Shown here one piece after another: positions 1 to 8,250 of a stretch of DNA of 64,000 nt. Position numbers and translations under genes: made by a program. A model generated the notes under the pieces. The model searched no databases, was not told the origin of the DNA, and worked only from the letters and a program-made list of their open reading frames with translations. Position 1 is the stretch's first letter. Every line of letters begins with the position of its first letter. Origin of the DNA: Streptomyces sp. GKU 895 (GTDB taxonomy: Bacteria > Actinomycetota > Actinomycetes > Streptomycetales > Streptomycetaceae); contig MWJO01000003.1 of NCBI GenBank assembly GCA_002027195.1, positions 111,224 to 175,223 on the forward strand, written 5' to 3'.

Positions 1-1277
1 TCGCCCGGGTGGTCGAGCTGCCACTGCCGGGCCTGCCGGCAGGCCGTCGCCAGCACCCAGCGCCCCAGCGGCACGATCGAACCGTCCTCCTCGGCCAGTG
101 CGATGAACCGATTCGGCGTCAGCATCCCGAACTGTGGGTGGTTCCAGCGCACCAGAGCCTCCACGCCCCGCAGCCGCCCGTCCTCCATGCCGACCAGCGG
201 CTGGTACTCGAGCGTGAACTCGCCGCGCTCGATGGCCGGCCGGAGGGTGGAGGCGAGGGCCTGACGGGTCATGCGGTGGGCGTTGCGCTCCGGGTCGAAC
301 AGCGTCCAGCGGGACTTGCCGTCGGCCTTCGCCCAGTACAGCGTCGTGTCGGCGGCCTGCACGAGGGCCGTGGGGGTGGTGCCCGCCGCGTGCCGCTCGA
401 CGACGCCGATCGACGCGGAGACCGACAGCCGGTGCCCGGCGATGTCGAAGGGGCTCTGCACCGCCTTGAGCACGGCCTCGGCGAGATCGGCGAGCTGGTC
501 GGTGCCGGTGGAGTCCTCGACGAGCAGCGCGAACTCGTCGCCGCCGAGTCTGGCCACCAGCGGCGTGCTGCCCCGGGTGGCGCCCGCCTCGTCCGCGCAC
601 CGCGTCAGCCGCTCCGCGACGGCGGCCAGCAGCCGGTCGCCGACCCGGTGGCCGAGGGTGTCGTTGACGGCCTTGAAGCCGTCGAGGTCCAGATAGCACA
701 GGCCGATCCGGCCGGTGCCGCCCTGCTCGTACGCCTCCGCCTCCAGCGCGGCCGACAGCCGCTCGAAGAACAGCGTGCGGTTGGGCAGCCGGGTCACCGG
801 GTCGTGCATCTGCAAGTGCCGCAGCCGGGCCTGGAGTTCACGCTGGGAGCTGACGTCGGCGACCGACAGCAGCACCCCGGGTTCACCCGTGCCGAGCGGC
901 GCGACGGTGACCTGCGTCCACAGGTACTGGCCGTCGGGGTTCTTCAGCCGCCGGGTGCAGCGCAGCCGGGCCTGCCGGCCGCGCAGCACCTCCTGGTAGG
1001 CGTGCCAGGTACGGGCGTCGGAGGCCAGGTCCACCAGATCGGCGGCGAGCCGCCCGGCGAGCGCCTCGGGCGCGCTGCCGAGGAGGTCGCCGAGGCTGCC
1101 GTTGGCGCTGACGACGAGCCCCTCGCGGTCGACGACGGCCATGGCGAGCGGTGCGGCCGCGAAGGCCGACCGGTACGCCGGGGAATCGGTACGAGAAGAC
1201 GTGTTGTAGTCACTGTCTGTGACGGCCGCCCGGTCGAGGTCTGTCGCGGGCGCCGGCCCTTCGGAGGTTCCGCTCAC
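1..1277 (-). CDS. PAS-GGDEF-EAL cyclic-di-GMP turnover protein (C-terminus outside window)
   Basis: A signalling protein that makes and/or degrades cyclic di-GMP, a second messenger of Streptomyces development. Translating the minus strand from a GTG at 1277 gives about 425 residues with no stop before the window edge. A PAS-like sensor lies at roughly residues 28-150. A GGDEF domain follows with an intact GGDEF signature at residues 245-249, so cyclase activity is plausible. An EAL domain begins near residue 340, with the signature EAL at 373-375 inside GVEALVRW. Most of the EAL domain lies beyond base 1, so phosphodiesterase residues cannot be judged. No transmembrane segment is seen in the visible part, so it is probably cytosolic. 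The domain order resembles RmdA/CdgE-type proteins, but I cannot assign a paralogue. The GTG has no strong ribosome site, so the start is approximate. Confidence 0.85.
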   Translation of the reverse strand, partial: MSGTSEGPAPATDLDRAAVTDSDYNTSSRTDSPAYRSAFAAAPLAMAVVDREGLVVSANGSLGDLLGSAPEALAGRLAADLVDLASDARTWHAYQEVLRGRQARLRCTRRLKNPDGQYLWTQVTVAPLGTGEPGVLLSVADVSSQRELQARLRHLQMHDPVTRLPNRTLFFERLSAALEAEAYEQGGTGRIGLCYLDLDGFKAVNDTLGHRVGDRLLAAVAERLTRCADEAGATRGSTPLVARLGGDEFALLVEDSTGTDQLADLAEAVLKAVQSPFDIAGHRLSVSASIGVVERHAAGTTPTALVQAADTTLYWAKADGKSRWTLFDPERNAHRMTRQALASTLRPAIERGEFTLEYQPLVGMEDGRLRGVEALVRWNHPQFGMLTPNRFIALAEEDGSIVPLGRWVLATACRQARQWQLDHPG

Positions 1278-1589
1278 CGTTCGCTCCCGCAGTGCACTCG
1301 ATCTCTGTCCGTGCAGGAAAGTGTGCCGATCATAGAGGCTGGCCCCCACCCCTTCCAGCCACTGCCCAGTGTCCCGGAACAACGGGCCCTTCTGACAGAT
1401 CGTTTCTGCCCGCACCTGGACGGCTTGTTGACCCGCCCGACCAGGTGTGACGTTCCGTGAGCGATTCGGGGTGTCGATTCTGACGGTTCTTCGGCTGACT
1501 CACTCTTCTGGTGCAGACAAACAGGGCGTAGTACGACAATCTCACACAGGCTGGGTGCGGTGTCCCGTGAACCGCATCCGGAGGTCCCC
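1278..1589. other. Divergent intergenic region
   Basis: About 310 bp separate the divergently read GGDEF-EAL gene and the metalloprotease gene, so it must hold both promoters. I see a TATGAT -10-like hexamer on the minus strand near 1332-1337 with no convincing -35, and a TTGACC near 1430 on the plus strand without a good -10. No operator palindrome or RNA gene was recognised. Confidence 0.4.
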
Positions 1590-2834
1590 GTGCCGCGCCC
1601 CTTTCCGCGCCCCCGACTGCGCAGCACCGCGGCGGTGTTCACCACGATGTCGGCGCTGGCCGCCACCTCCCTCATCACCGGCCCGTCGGCCGCCGAGCCG
1701 TTCTCCGCGGCCGCCTGCGCGCTCACCCGCACCGAGGCGCACCACTCCGAGGGCGTCGACACCTGGAACGCCGCCTACCCGCAGCCCACCCGCACGCTGG
1801 ACGCGGTGATGGTGTTCCTGTCCTTCCCGGACGCGACCCCGCGCACCACCCCCGACCAGCTCGCCGCCGACCACTTCCCCGCGACCAGCCGCTTCTTCGA
1901 ACAGGCCTCCTACGGCAGGTTCACGCTGCGCCCGCATCCGCTGCGGAACTGGATCCGGATGCCGCGGCCGTCGACGTCGTACGTCATAGAGCGTGACTGG
2001 AGCGCGTCGCATCGCGCCGACTATCTGCGCGACGCGCTGGCCGCGGCGGACGGGCAGGTGGACTTCTCCCGCTACGACGTCGTCTACTTCGTCGCCGATC
2101 CGGACGCGCCCGGCGTGGACTCGGACGCCACGAAGGTCGTCAACCTCGACACCCCGATGCGGGCCGACGGCACGGACATCCGCCGCGTCGTCACCGTCTT
2201 CGAACAGCACCCCCCGGACCGCCTGGTCCTGGCCCACGAGACCGGCCACGTCTTCGACCTCCCCGACCTCTACCACCGCCCCGTCGACGGCAAGGGCGAC
2301 TGGGACACGTACGTCGGCGACTGGGACCTGATGGGCAGCCAGTTCGGGCTGGCCCCGGACCTGTTCGGCTGGCACAAGTGGAAGCTGGGGTGGCTGGATC
2401 CGCGGCAGGTGACGTGCGTGGGCAAGCCGACGCGGCTGACGCTGGAACCGCTGGGGGCGGGGCCGGGGACGCCGGTCGCGGGCCGCCCGGCCTTCGGTCT
2501 GGGACGCGGCACCAAGCTGGCGGTGGTCCGCACCGGACCCGAGACCGCCCTCGCCTTCGAGGCCCGCAGCCCGGCCGGCAACGACGCGGGGACCTGCAAG
2601 GAAGGGGTCCTGGTCTACCGGGTACGCGCCGGCGCCGCGTCCGGCGGCGGCCCGATCCAGGTCATCGACGCCCACCCGCACACCGAGGCCTGCTGGGAGG
2701 CCTCGGTCTACCCACCCCTCGCGGACGCCCCGGTCGCCCTCGGGGAGAGCTTCACGGTGCCGGGGGACGACGTACGGGTCGAGGTCGAGGGCCGGACGGT
2801 CGCCGGGGCGTGGACGGTGAAGATCACGCCGTAG
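1590..2834 (+). CDS. Secreted M6-type (immune inhibitor A-like) metalloprotease
   Basis: A predicted extracellular zinc metalloprotease of 414 residues. The N-terminus has an arginine-rich n-region and a hydrophobic stretch ending in Ala-rich sequence near residue 37, consistent with a Sec or Tat signal peptide. The zinc-binding motif HETGH is at residues 216-220, followed by VFDLPDLYH, as expected of M6-like enzymes where the third ligand lies just downstream. The segment GDWDLMGS after the motif also fits the M6 family Met-turn region. I chose the GTG at 1590 because GGAGG lies at 1580-1584; an in-frame GTG at 1560 is possible but lacks such a site. A strong hairpin follows the gene. Substrate unknown. 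Confidence 0.8.
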   Translation: MPRPFPRPRLRSTAAVFTTMSALAATSLITGPSAAEPFSAAACALTRTEAHHSEGVDTWNAAYPQPTRTLDAVMVFLSFPDATPRTTPDQLAADHFPATSRFFEQASYGRFTLRPHPLRNWIRMPRPSTSYVIERDWSASHRADYLRDALAAADGQVDFSRYDVVYFVADPDAPGVDSDATKVVNLDTPMRADGTDIRRVVTVFEQHPPDRLVLAHETGHVFDLPDLYHRPVDGKGDWDTYVGDWDLMGSQFGLAPDLFGWHKWKLGWLDPRQVTCVGKPTRLTLEPLGAGPGTPVAGRPAFGLGRGTKLAVVRTGPETALAFEARSPAGNDAGTCKEGVLVYRVRAGAASGGGPIQVIDAHPHTEACWEASVYPPLADAPVALGESFTVPGDDVRVEVEGRTVAGAWTVKITP

Positions 2835-2853
2835 CGGACAGACGGTGGCACGC

Positions 2854-2885
2854 AAGAAGCCCCTCGCTTCCGCGAGGGGCTTCTT
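2854..2885. terminator. Bidirectional-type hairpin terminator
   Basis: A perfect 14-bp inverted repeat (AAGAAGCCCCTCGC, 4-nt loop, then its complement) lies between the convergent metalloprotease gene and tRNA-Lys. It probably ends both transcripts. Confidence 0.85.
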
Positions 2886-2894
2886 GTTCGTCTG

Positions 2895-2968
2895 TGCGCC
2901 GCCAGGGACTCGAACCCCGGACCCGCTGATTAAGAGTCAGCTGCTCTAACCAACTGAGCTAGCGGCGC
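2895..2968 (-). tRNA. tRNA-Lys (anticodon CUU)
   Basis: The minus strand reads a complete cloverleaf: acceptor GCGCCGC pairs with GCGGCGC, the D-arm has GCTCAGTTGGTTAGAGC, the anticodon stem-loop is CTGACTCTTAATCAG with CTT as anticodon, and the T-arm has GGTTCGAGTCC. CCA is not encoded. The stop codon of the following minus-strand protein gene lies inside its first ten bases. Confidence 0.97.
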
Positions 2969-3555
2969 CTGCTGACGTCGTAGACCTTAGCATCCTGATC
3001 GGCGGGAGGAAAAATCGATATCCGCACGGCCGCGCGTGCCGCTCGGACGGCCGCCCACAGCAGGATCTCGGGGCCCGGCAGCCAGGGGTGACGGGTGTCG
3101 GGGGCGACCAGCCAGCGGCTGTCGAACGGGGTCGGCGCGGTGCGGGTCGGCAGGGGTGCGGGCAGCGTCACCGCGTCGCCGTTGCCGTGGCACAGCAGCG
3201 GCGGGATCGCGCCCGTGCGGCCGCACTCCTCCCACCGCAGCAGCGACGGCAGCCGGTACGCGCTGCCCGGCGCCGCGAACAGCAGCATCCGGCCCCGGAA
3301 CATCGCCACCGGCCCCGAGCCCGGCCCGTCGCCCCATAACCGGTCGAGCATCCGGCGCCCGAAGATGGCGGGCGCGCTCACGACGTCGAACGAGGCGCCG
3401 CACGGCAGCACCACGGGGGCGTCCGGGCGCTCCCGCCAGAGGGCGAGCGTGCTGCGCGGATACGTTCCTGCCGAGGCGAGCCAGGCCGCACCGTCCGCAG
3501 TGACCCCGCAGACGTCGGAACGGTCGGAGAACGGTTCGATGCGTGTGTCGCTCAT
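2959..3555 (-). CDS. Bifunctional DNA primase/polymerase-like (prim-pol N-terminal) protein
   Basis: A 198-residue cytosolic protein. The pattern WLASAGTYPRSTLALW, then VVLPCGASFDVV, FGRRMLDRLW and RMLLFAAPGSA matches small Streptomyces proteins that I recall being annotated as bifunctional DNA primase/polymerase. They resemble only the N-terminal prim-pol fold and no helicase domain follows. I cannot point to a complete catalytic triad, so enzymatic activity is uncertain. The start is the ATG at 3555; a longer in-frame extension to 3651 looks non-coding. The stop codon overlaps the 5' end of tRNA-Lys, so the two units share transcription. Confidence 0.6.
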   Translation of the reverse strand: MSDTRIEPFSDRSDVCGVTADGAAWLASAGTYPRSTLALWRERPDAPVVLPCGASFDVVSAPAIFGRRMLDRLWGDGPGSGPVAMFRGRMLLFAAPGSAYRLPSLLRWEECGRTGAIPPLLCHGNGDAVTLPAPLPTRTAPTPFDSRWLVAPDTRHPWLPGPEILLWAAVRAARAAVRISIFPPADQDAKVYDVSRRR

Positions 3556-3672
3556 GCATCCAGATGTACCGGGCGTGAACGTTCCGTCTCGGACGGTTGC
3601 CGGAAATCGGGACAGGAGGGGGTGGGGAGGGGTATCTTGCCCGCCTGGCATATGCCAGAACGCGGGGTGGGT

Positions 3673-4050
3673 TCACGCCGGGTCGGCGAGCCCCTTCTCC
3701 GCCGCACCCTCGGCCGTCCCGCGCATCAGGTCCCGCCCGAACTCGACCATCTTCTTGGCATAGTCCTCGGTCCACTCGGCCCGCTCCGCGATGTCCGCCG
3801 GCGTCAGCCGGTCGAAACGCCGGGGGTCGGCCAGCTGCGCCGCGGCCATCGCCTGGAACTCCACGGCACGGTCCGTCGCCGCACGGAAGGCCTGCGTCAG
3901 CTCCGTCGCCCGGGCGAGCAGCGCCCTGGGGTCGTCGATGGACTCCAGGTCGAAGAAATGCTCCGGGTCGGCGGCCGCCTGCGCGGGCTCGAAGAGCAAA
4001 GGCGCGGGGCGTAGCCGCGGTTCGTTCCGACGCGGCGTGGGCTCCGCCAT
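3673..4050 (-). CDS. Conserved hypothetical protein (125 aa)
   Basis: A small, acidic, helix-rich cytosolic protein of 125 residues. The ATG at 4050 is preceded by an excellent ribosome site (GAGGAGGAG). Charged and Ala-rich segments near residues 40-75 and 85-115 suggest helices, including EWTEDYAKKMVEFGRDLMRG. No signal peptide, membrane segment or known motif was recognised. It lies 92 bp downstream of the helicase-nuclease operon on the same strand, so it may be co-transcribed, but nothing links it functionally. Coding bias is typical of the genome. Confidence 0.65.
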   Translation of the reverse strand: MAEPTPRRNEPRLRPAPLLFEPAQAAADPEHFFDLESIDDPRALLARATELTQAFRAATDRAVEFQAMAAAQLADPRRFDRLTPADIAERAEWTEDYAKKMVEFGRDLMRGTAEGAAEKGLADPA

Positions 4051-4142
4051 GTCTTCTCCTCCTCGTACGTCGCTGATGCCCCCTCCGTCGGGAAGCGGGC
4101 CACCGTCCATTGTCGCGCGCCCGCGCAAGGGCCCCATAGGGA

Positions 4143-5486
4143 TCAGGGCTCGAACACCACCCGGTGCTCCGCCAGGTGCGCCAGCACCGCGTGGTTCGCC
4201 TCCCACCCGTCCGGGAACTTCACCACCGTCCCCAACTGCACCGGCTCCGTCGACGGATAGTCGTCCAGGAGGTCGCCCACGCCCGCCCGGCAGACCACGA
4301 TGCACGCGTGCCGGTGGCGAGAGGCGAGGACGCAGAGGCGGCCCGTCTCCAGGTGGAACGCCGTGGCGTCGGGGCGGCCGGACAGGGGGTGCAGGACGAC
4401 CGTGACGTCGTACTCGCGGCCCTGGAGGCGGTTCGCCGTGTCGACGGTGACGTCCTGGACGCCCAGCTCGGTGAGGGCCGCGCGGATCGCCGCCGCCTGG
4501 TCGCGGTGGGCCGTGCCGACGGCGATGCGGTCGGCGGTGAGGGGGGCTGGGTCGGGGGAGCGTTCCGAGGTGGCCGCGCCACCCCGGTCCAGCAGGCGTC
4601 GTACGACCGTCGCCACCGCCCGTACCGCCTCCGGGTCCGTGCGCGGGGTGTGCCGGGCGGGCAGCTCCAGCAGGCCCCAGCCGGACTCCGCCGCCTCGTC
4701 GATGACCCGGTCGGGGCCCGAGCCGTCCGAGGGGATCGCGAAGGACAGGGCGCGGTCGCCGGGGCCGGTGCCGCTGCGGAACGGGGTGTACGGGTAGAAG
4801 GCGGCCGAGACCAGGGGCGCGGCCGAGGCCGGGAGCCGCCAGGACACCGGGAGGCGGTGCTGCGGGAGCTCGGGGTTGTGCGCGAGGAGGGTCGTGACCG
4901 CGGACGCCGAGGGGTCGTAGGACAGGCCCGCCCACTGCTCGCTGCCCACGATCGCGAACGGGTCCAGCTGGCCCGGGTCGCCCACGAACAGCGCCCGCTG
5001 GAACAGCCCCGCGACGGCGAGCAGGGAGTCCGAGCGCATCTGGTACGCCTCGTCGACGATCGCGTGCTCCCACGGCTCGTCGACCTTGACGTGCGCCCAC
5101 TTGGCGGCCGTGGAGATCGTGACCGGCAGTCCGGTCAGCTCGGCCGCCTTCGCCGACTTGCGTACGTGGGGCAGCTCGTCCAGTGCCTTGTCGTACGCGT
5201 CCGTGTCGCTGCTGTGCAGGCGGCCGACCGGGAGGTCCGGGTTCTTCTCGGCGAGCCGCAGTACCAGGTCGTCGACCTGGGCGTTGGTCTGCGCGACGAC
5301 CATCAGCGGACGTCCCGCGTCGGCCAGTTCGAGGGCCGCGCGGACGACGAGCGTGGACTTGCCGGCGCCGGGCGGGGAGTCGACGACGACCCCGCGCGCC
5401 GCGCCGTGCAGCGTGCTGCCGAGGATCGCGTCGGTGGCCGCGGCGGCCACCGCACCGGGGTCGAAGAGCTCGGAGACGGTGCTCAC
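4143..5486 (-). CDS. SF1 (Upf1/Dna2-like) DNA/RNA helicase, AAA domain
   Basis: A 447-residue superfamily 1 helicase-type ATPase. Visible motifs are Walker A PPGAGKST (residues 38-45), motif Ia-like AQTNAQVDDLV (65-75), DEAYQ as Walker B (145-149), motif III GDPGQLDP (169-176), motif IV GTAHRDQ (324-330), motif V TANRLQGREYDVTVV (350-364) and motif VI ASRHRHA (388-394). This arrangement is closest to Upf1/Dna2-like helicases rather than UvrD. Its ATG overlaps the stop of the upstream 528-residue gene by 4 bp, implying translational coupling. Together with the Cas4/RecB-like nuclease two genes upstream, it looks like a helicase-nuclease machine on separate chains. Substrate and direction are unknown. 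Confidence 0.85.
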   Translation of the reverse strand: MSTVSELFDPGAVAAAATDAILGSTLHGAARGVVVDSPPGAGKSTLVVRAALELADAGRPLMVVAQTNAQVDDLVLRLAEKNPDLPVGRLHSSDTDAYDKALDELPHVRKSAKAAELTGLPVTISTAAKWAHVKVDEPWEHAIVDEAYQMRSDSLLAVAGLFQRALFVGDPGQLDPFAIVGSEQWAGLSYDPSASAVTTLLAHNPELPQHRLPVSWRLPASAAPLVSAAFYPYTPFRSGTGPGDRALSFAIPSDGSGPDRVIDEAAESGWGLLELPARHTPRTDPEAVRAVATVVRRLLDRGGAATSERSPDPAPLTADRIAVGTAHRDQAAAIRAALTELGVQDVTVDTANRLQGREYDVTVVLHPLSGRPDATAFHLETGRLCVLASRHRHACIVVCRAGVGDLLDDYPSTEPVQLGTVVKFPDGWEANHAVLAHLAEHRVVFEP

Positions 5487-7069
5487 AGGACGTCCTCCGC
5501 GGTCAGCGGGTCGGCGGTTTCATGGGTGGCCTCACCGGGCGGTCCGCCGTGCGTCCACGGGGTGTTCTCCGGGTCGGGGAGTTTCGCGCCGCCCCGCTGC
5601 TCGTGCTCGAAGAGCGTGAAGCAGAGCCGGTCGCCCTTCTCGGGGACCGACCCCGGCTCGGGCTCCTTGCCGCGGCCCATCTTGTCGAGGACACGCAGGA
5701 CGACGCAGTCGCCGTCGTGGCCGACGAACTCGGCCGACTGGGGTTTCCCGCCCAGCGAGCGGTAGACCTTCACACGCTCCCCGAGATGCGGCCGGTCGTC
5801 CGTGCGCAGCGTGACGAGCGGGCGCGGGCTGGGGCGCTTGCCCTCGCTGTACGTCATCACGACATCCGTGACCTCGCCCGCGAACGCCTCCCCGGACAGC
5901 CGCCGCCCCGCCATCACCAGCGGGTCGTCGAGGGCCTCCTGCGCCTCCAGGCGGGCCTGTTCACGCTCGCGCGTGGCGAGCTTGTTGGCGGCGGTCACCG
6001 CGTCGTCGCGGCGCGGCTGCGGGGGCTCGCCCGCCGTGATCCGGTCGCGGTGGGACGTGAACGACCAGCGGTCGCGGGTCCAGCGCTCCTCCACCCGCGC
6101 GCCCTCGGGCAGTTCCCGCAGCAGGTCCAGGCCGCGCCACACCGCGTCCCAGGTGGGACGGGTCCGGCTTTCGACGAGGTCCCTGATCGCGCGCTCGGCG
6201 GCGGTGAGTTCACCGAGCCGGTCGTCCGCCTCCAGGCCGTCCTCGGCGGCGGCCAGGGCGGTACGCGCGCGGTCGTAGCGCTCGATGGCGGGGGCGAGCA
6301 GCTTGTTGTCGAACGCCGGGTCGGTGGCCGGTCCGGCCGGCGGGTGCAGCAGCTGGCCCTCGGCGTCCCGGGCGAGCTCGGCCGCGCGGGCCGCCTCCGC
6401 ACCGGTCATGCCCTCCGGAGGGTCGATCCAGGCGAGCAGCGCGCCCAGGTGCTGGTCCTCCAGGGTGGACTGGCCGGTCGCCCAGTGCCGGGACAGCAGC
6501 TCGGTCGCGGCGAGCAGCAGGGCGGAGCCGGGAACGCGGGCCCGCTCGCCGAAATGGGTCAGCCACCGGCCCAGCAACGGCACGCGCGGGGGCGCCGGAT
6601 GCGGGGCCTCCGGGTCCTGCTCGGCCGTACGGCGAAAGCGCATGGAGCGCCCCAGCAGCCGTACGAAATCGATGCCCGCGCGGCTCGGCACGATCAGCTG
6701 CGGGGCGTCCGCGCACAGCTCGACCTCGACCTTGACCCGCTTGCCGGTCTCCGGATCGGTCTCGTTGCGCTCGGCGGCCTCCACCGCTTCGGCGTAGGAG
6801 TCCACGTACGGCAGGACGACGTCCGCCAGCTCCGCCAGGAACTGGAACCTGAGGTCACGGTCGCGCGGCTGCGGGACGACGAGCAGGCGCGGGGCGTCCC
6901 GGTCGGTGCCGACGAGCGCGCCGAGCGGGGCACCGGCCTCACCGGCGGTGGTGAGCGGGACGAAGACCAGGGGGCGGTCGGCGAGGTGCCGGTGGCGGAC
7001 GGTCGCGGCGGGCTGGGCGCGGCCGGTGCTGACGGCCTCCAGACGGGCGAGGGTGGAGATCAGTGACAT
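5483..7069 (-). CDS. Orphan middle protein of the nuclease-helicase operon
   Basis: A 528-residue cytosolic protein that I do not recognise. Residues 1-190 contain alternating beta-like strands (PLVFVPLTTAGEAGAPLG, LLVVPQP). Residues 230-300 are Ala/Glu-rich and probably helical. A second charged helical stretch (ATREREQARLEAQEALDD) lies near 375-400. The C-terminal part around 410-495 reads like a small beta-barrel (LVTLRTDD, ERVKVYRSLG, DCVVLRVLDKM). No Walker, nuclease or zinc motif was found. It starts at the ATG at 7069, overlaps the nuclease gene by 10 bp and the helicase gene by 4 bp, so all three are surely one translation-coupled unit. It may be a scaffold or nucleic-acid-binding subunit; that is inference from position only. 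Confidence 0.75.
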   Translation of the reverse strand: MSLISTLARLEAVSTGRAQPAATVRHRHLADRPLVFVPLTTAGEAGAPLGALVGTDRDAPRLLVVPQPRDRDLRFQFLAELADVVLPYVDSYAEAVEAAERNETDPETGKRVKVEVELCADAPQLIVPSRAGIDFVRLLGRSMRFRRTAEQDPEAPHPAPPRVPLLGRWLTHFGERARVPGSALLLAATELLSRHWATGQSTLEDQHLGALLAWIDPPEGMTGAEAARAAELARDAEGQLLHPPAGPATDPAFDNKLLAPAIERYDRARTALAAAEDGLEADDRLGELTAAERAIRDLVESRTRPTWDAVWRGLDLLRELPEGARVEERWTRDRWSFTSHRDRITAGEPPQPRRDDAVTAANKLATREREQARLEAQEALDDPLVMAGRRLSGEAFAGEVTDVVMTYSEGKRPSPRPLVTLRTDDRPHLGERVKVYRSLGGKPQSAEFVGHDGDCVVLRVLDKMGRGKEPEPGSVPEKGDRLCFTLFEHEQRGGAKLPDPENTPWTHGGPPGEATHETADPLTAEDVL

Positions 7070-8250
7070 GCGGCGGCTCCCAGTGCCTCCGCGCGCAGGG
7101 CCGCGGCCCTGCGCAGGGCGGCGACGGTCGGATCGGCCGGGTCGCCGGTCTCCCCGCGGGCCGCCGCCAGGACGTCCGGCACCGTGGTCAGGGCGCCCAG
7201 CTCGGCCCGTACGGACCGGCCCAGGGACGTCACCGCGCCCGCCGCGCGGGAGCGGTCGCGGCAGTGGAAGGCCAGCTCGCAGGCGGACAGGCACTCGGGC
7301 GCGTATGTCGCCGGGACCGACTCGACGGCGGCCGTCAGCTCCTCGGCGGGCCGCGCGGGGTCGAAGCAAATGCCCTCGGGGAGGGCGTCGGCGATGTCCT
7401 GGATGCGGGTGAGACGGGCCAGTTGGCGGTGGGTGACCGCGCGCTGCTTGCGGACGTCGACGGCCGAGGCGGTGGGCAGGTTGGAGAAGTCCTTGGGGCA
7501 GACGAGGAGGACCTGGTGGCCCACCTCGGGGGCGGGGGCGTCCGGCACGGTGATGCGGGCGGCGACCTCTTCCAGCGCCAGCACGTAGACCGCGGCCTGG
7601 CGGGCCGCCGCGCCCACCTTCGCCGGGTCCGCCGAGCCGTCCAGCATCGGGAAGGACTTGATCTCCACGACCGTCCAGCCCCCGTCCGGGTGCACCACCA
7701 CCGCGTCCGGCTCCAGGAAGGCGGGGGAGCCCGCCACGTCGAGAGCGAGCATCGGGTGGTCGAGCAGCGTCCACGAGCCGGTCGCCTCGGTCGCCTCGCG
7801 CAGGGCCAGCGCGGTGCGGGCGGTACGGCCCTCGGGGCCGATCGCGGTGAGGTCGGGCACGCGCGCGTCGACGGGGGGCTCGGCGTGGCGGTCCAGCTTC
7901 TCGTGCACCAGCCGCAGCAGTTCCGCGCCGCCGTCGGCCTTGACCTTCGCCTCGAAGGCGTTGCCCCGGGTGAGCGCGAACTGCGACTGCCCGAACGCCG
8001 ACGGGGAGCCCAGCGCACTCGCCAGGGTCGCCTTGTTCACCCCCGCGCCGTCGAGGATCGCGCGCCTTCTGCAGCCCGGGTTCGCGGCGAGGGCGGCCAG
8101 GGCGCGGGCATCCAGCGCCTTGGCCGGTACGTCGGGGCCGCGCAGCTCAGCGAGCTGCTGCCGGAGCGCCGTCCCCCGCGTCCGTGGGGGCGGCACTCGG
8201 CTCGGGTCCCGCTCCGATCCGTGACTCGCGCTGCCGTGGAATTCGCTCAC
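7060..8250 (-). CDS. Cas4/RecB-like PD-(D/E)XK nuclease with predicted Fe-S cluster
   Basis: A predicted DNA nuclease of about 396 residues, first gene of a three-gene operon. The fold is indicated by TRGNAFEAKV (residues 94-103), the catalytic Asp in LEPDAVVV (Asp182), the ExK pair in VVEIKSF (Glu196, Lys198) and a QxxxY motif (Gln218, Tyr222). Four cysteines flank the core as in Cas4, AddB and Dna2: Cys60 before it and Cys320, Cys324, Cys330 after it, which would bind a [4Fe-4S] cluster. The spacing C-x3-C-x5-C differs by one residue from the usual C-x2-C-x5-C. I used the GTG at 8250; the start is uncertain because the gene overlaps the PAP2 gene by about 100 bp and no good ribosome site is visible. 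Confidence 0.8.
   Translation of the reverse strand: MSEFHGSASHGSERDPSRVPPPRTRGTALRQQLAELRGPDVPAKALDARALAALAANPGCRRRAILDGAGVNKATLASALGSPSAFGQSQFALTRGNAFEAKVKADGGAELLRLVHEKLDRHAEPPVDARVPDLTAIGPEGRTARTALALREATEATGSWTLLDHPMLALDVAGSPAFLEPDAVVVHPDGGWTVVEIKSFPMLDGSADPAKVGAAARQAAVYVLALEEVAARITVPDAPAPEVGHQVLLVCPKDFSNLPTASAVDVRKQRAVTHRQLARLTRIQDIADALPEGICFDPARPAEELTAAVESVPATYAPECLSACELAFHCRDRSRAAGAVTSLGRSVRAELGALTTVPDVLAAARGETGDPADPTVAALRRAAALRAEALGAAACH

Noticed and set aside
9..1460. Long open frame opposite the GGDEF-EAL gene
   Set aside because: It has no domain pattern, is Arg/Gly/Val-rich and mirrors the GC bias of the real gene on the other strand.
1590..2834. Start at GTG 1560 for the metalloprotease
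   Set aside because: GTG 1590 has GGAGG with proper spacing, while 1560 has none.
2895..2968. tRNA-Lys as an integration site of a mobile element
   Set aside because: No integrase, no duplicated tRNA 3' end and no compositional break in flanking sequence.
7060..8250. Cas4 as part of a CRISPR adaptation module
   Set aside because: No cas1/cas2, no direct-repeat array and no other cas genes were found in the window.
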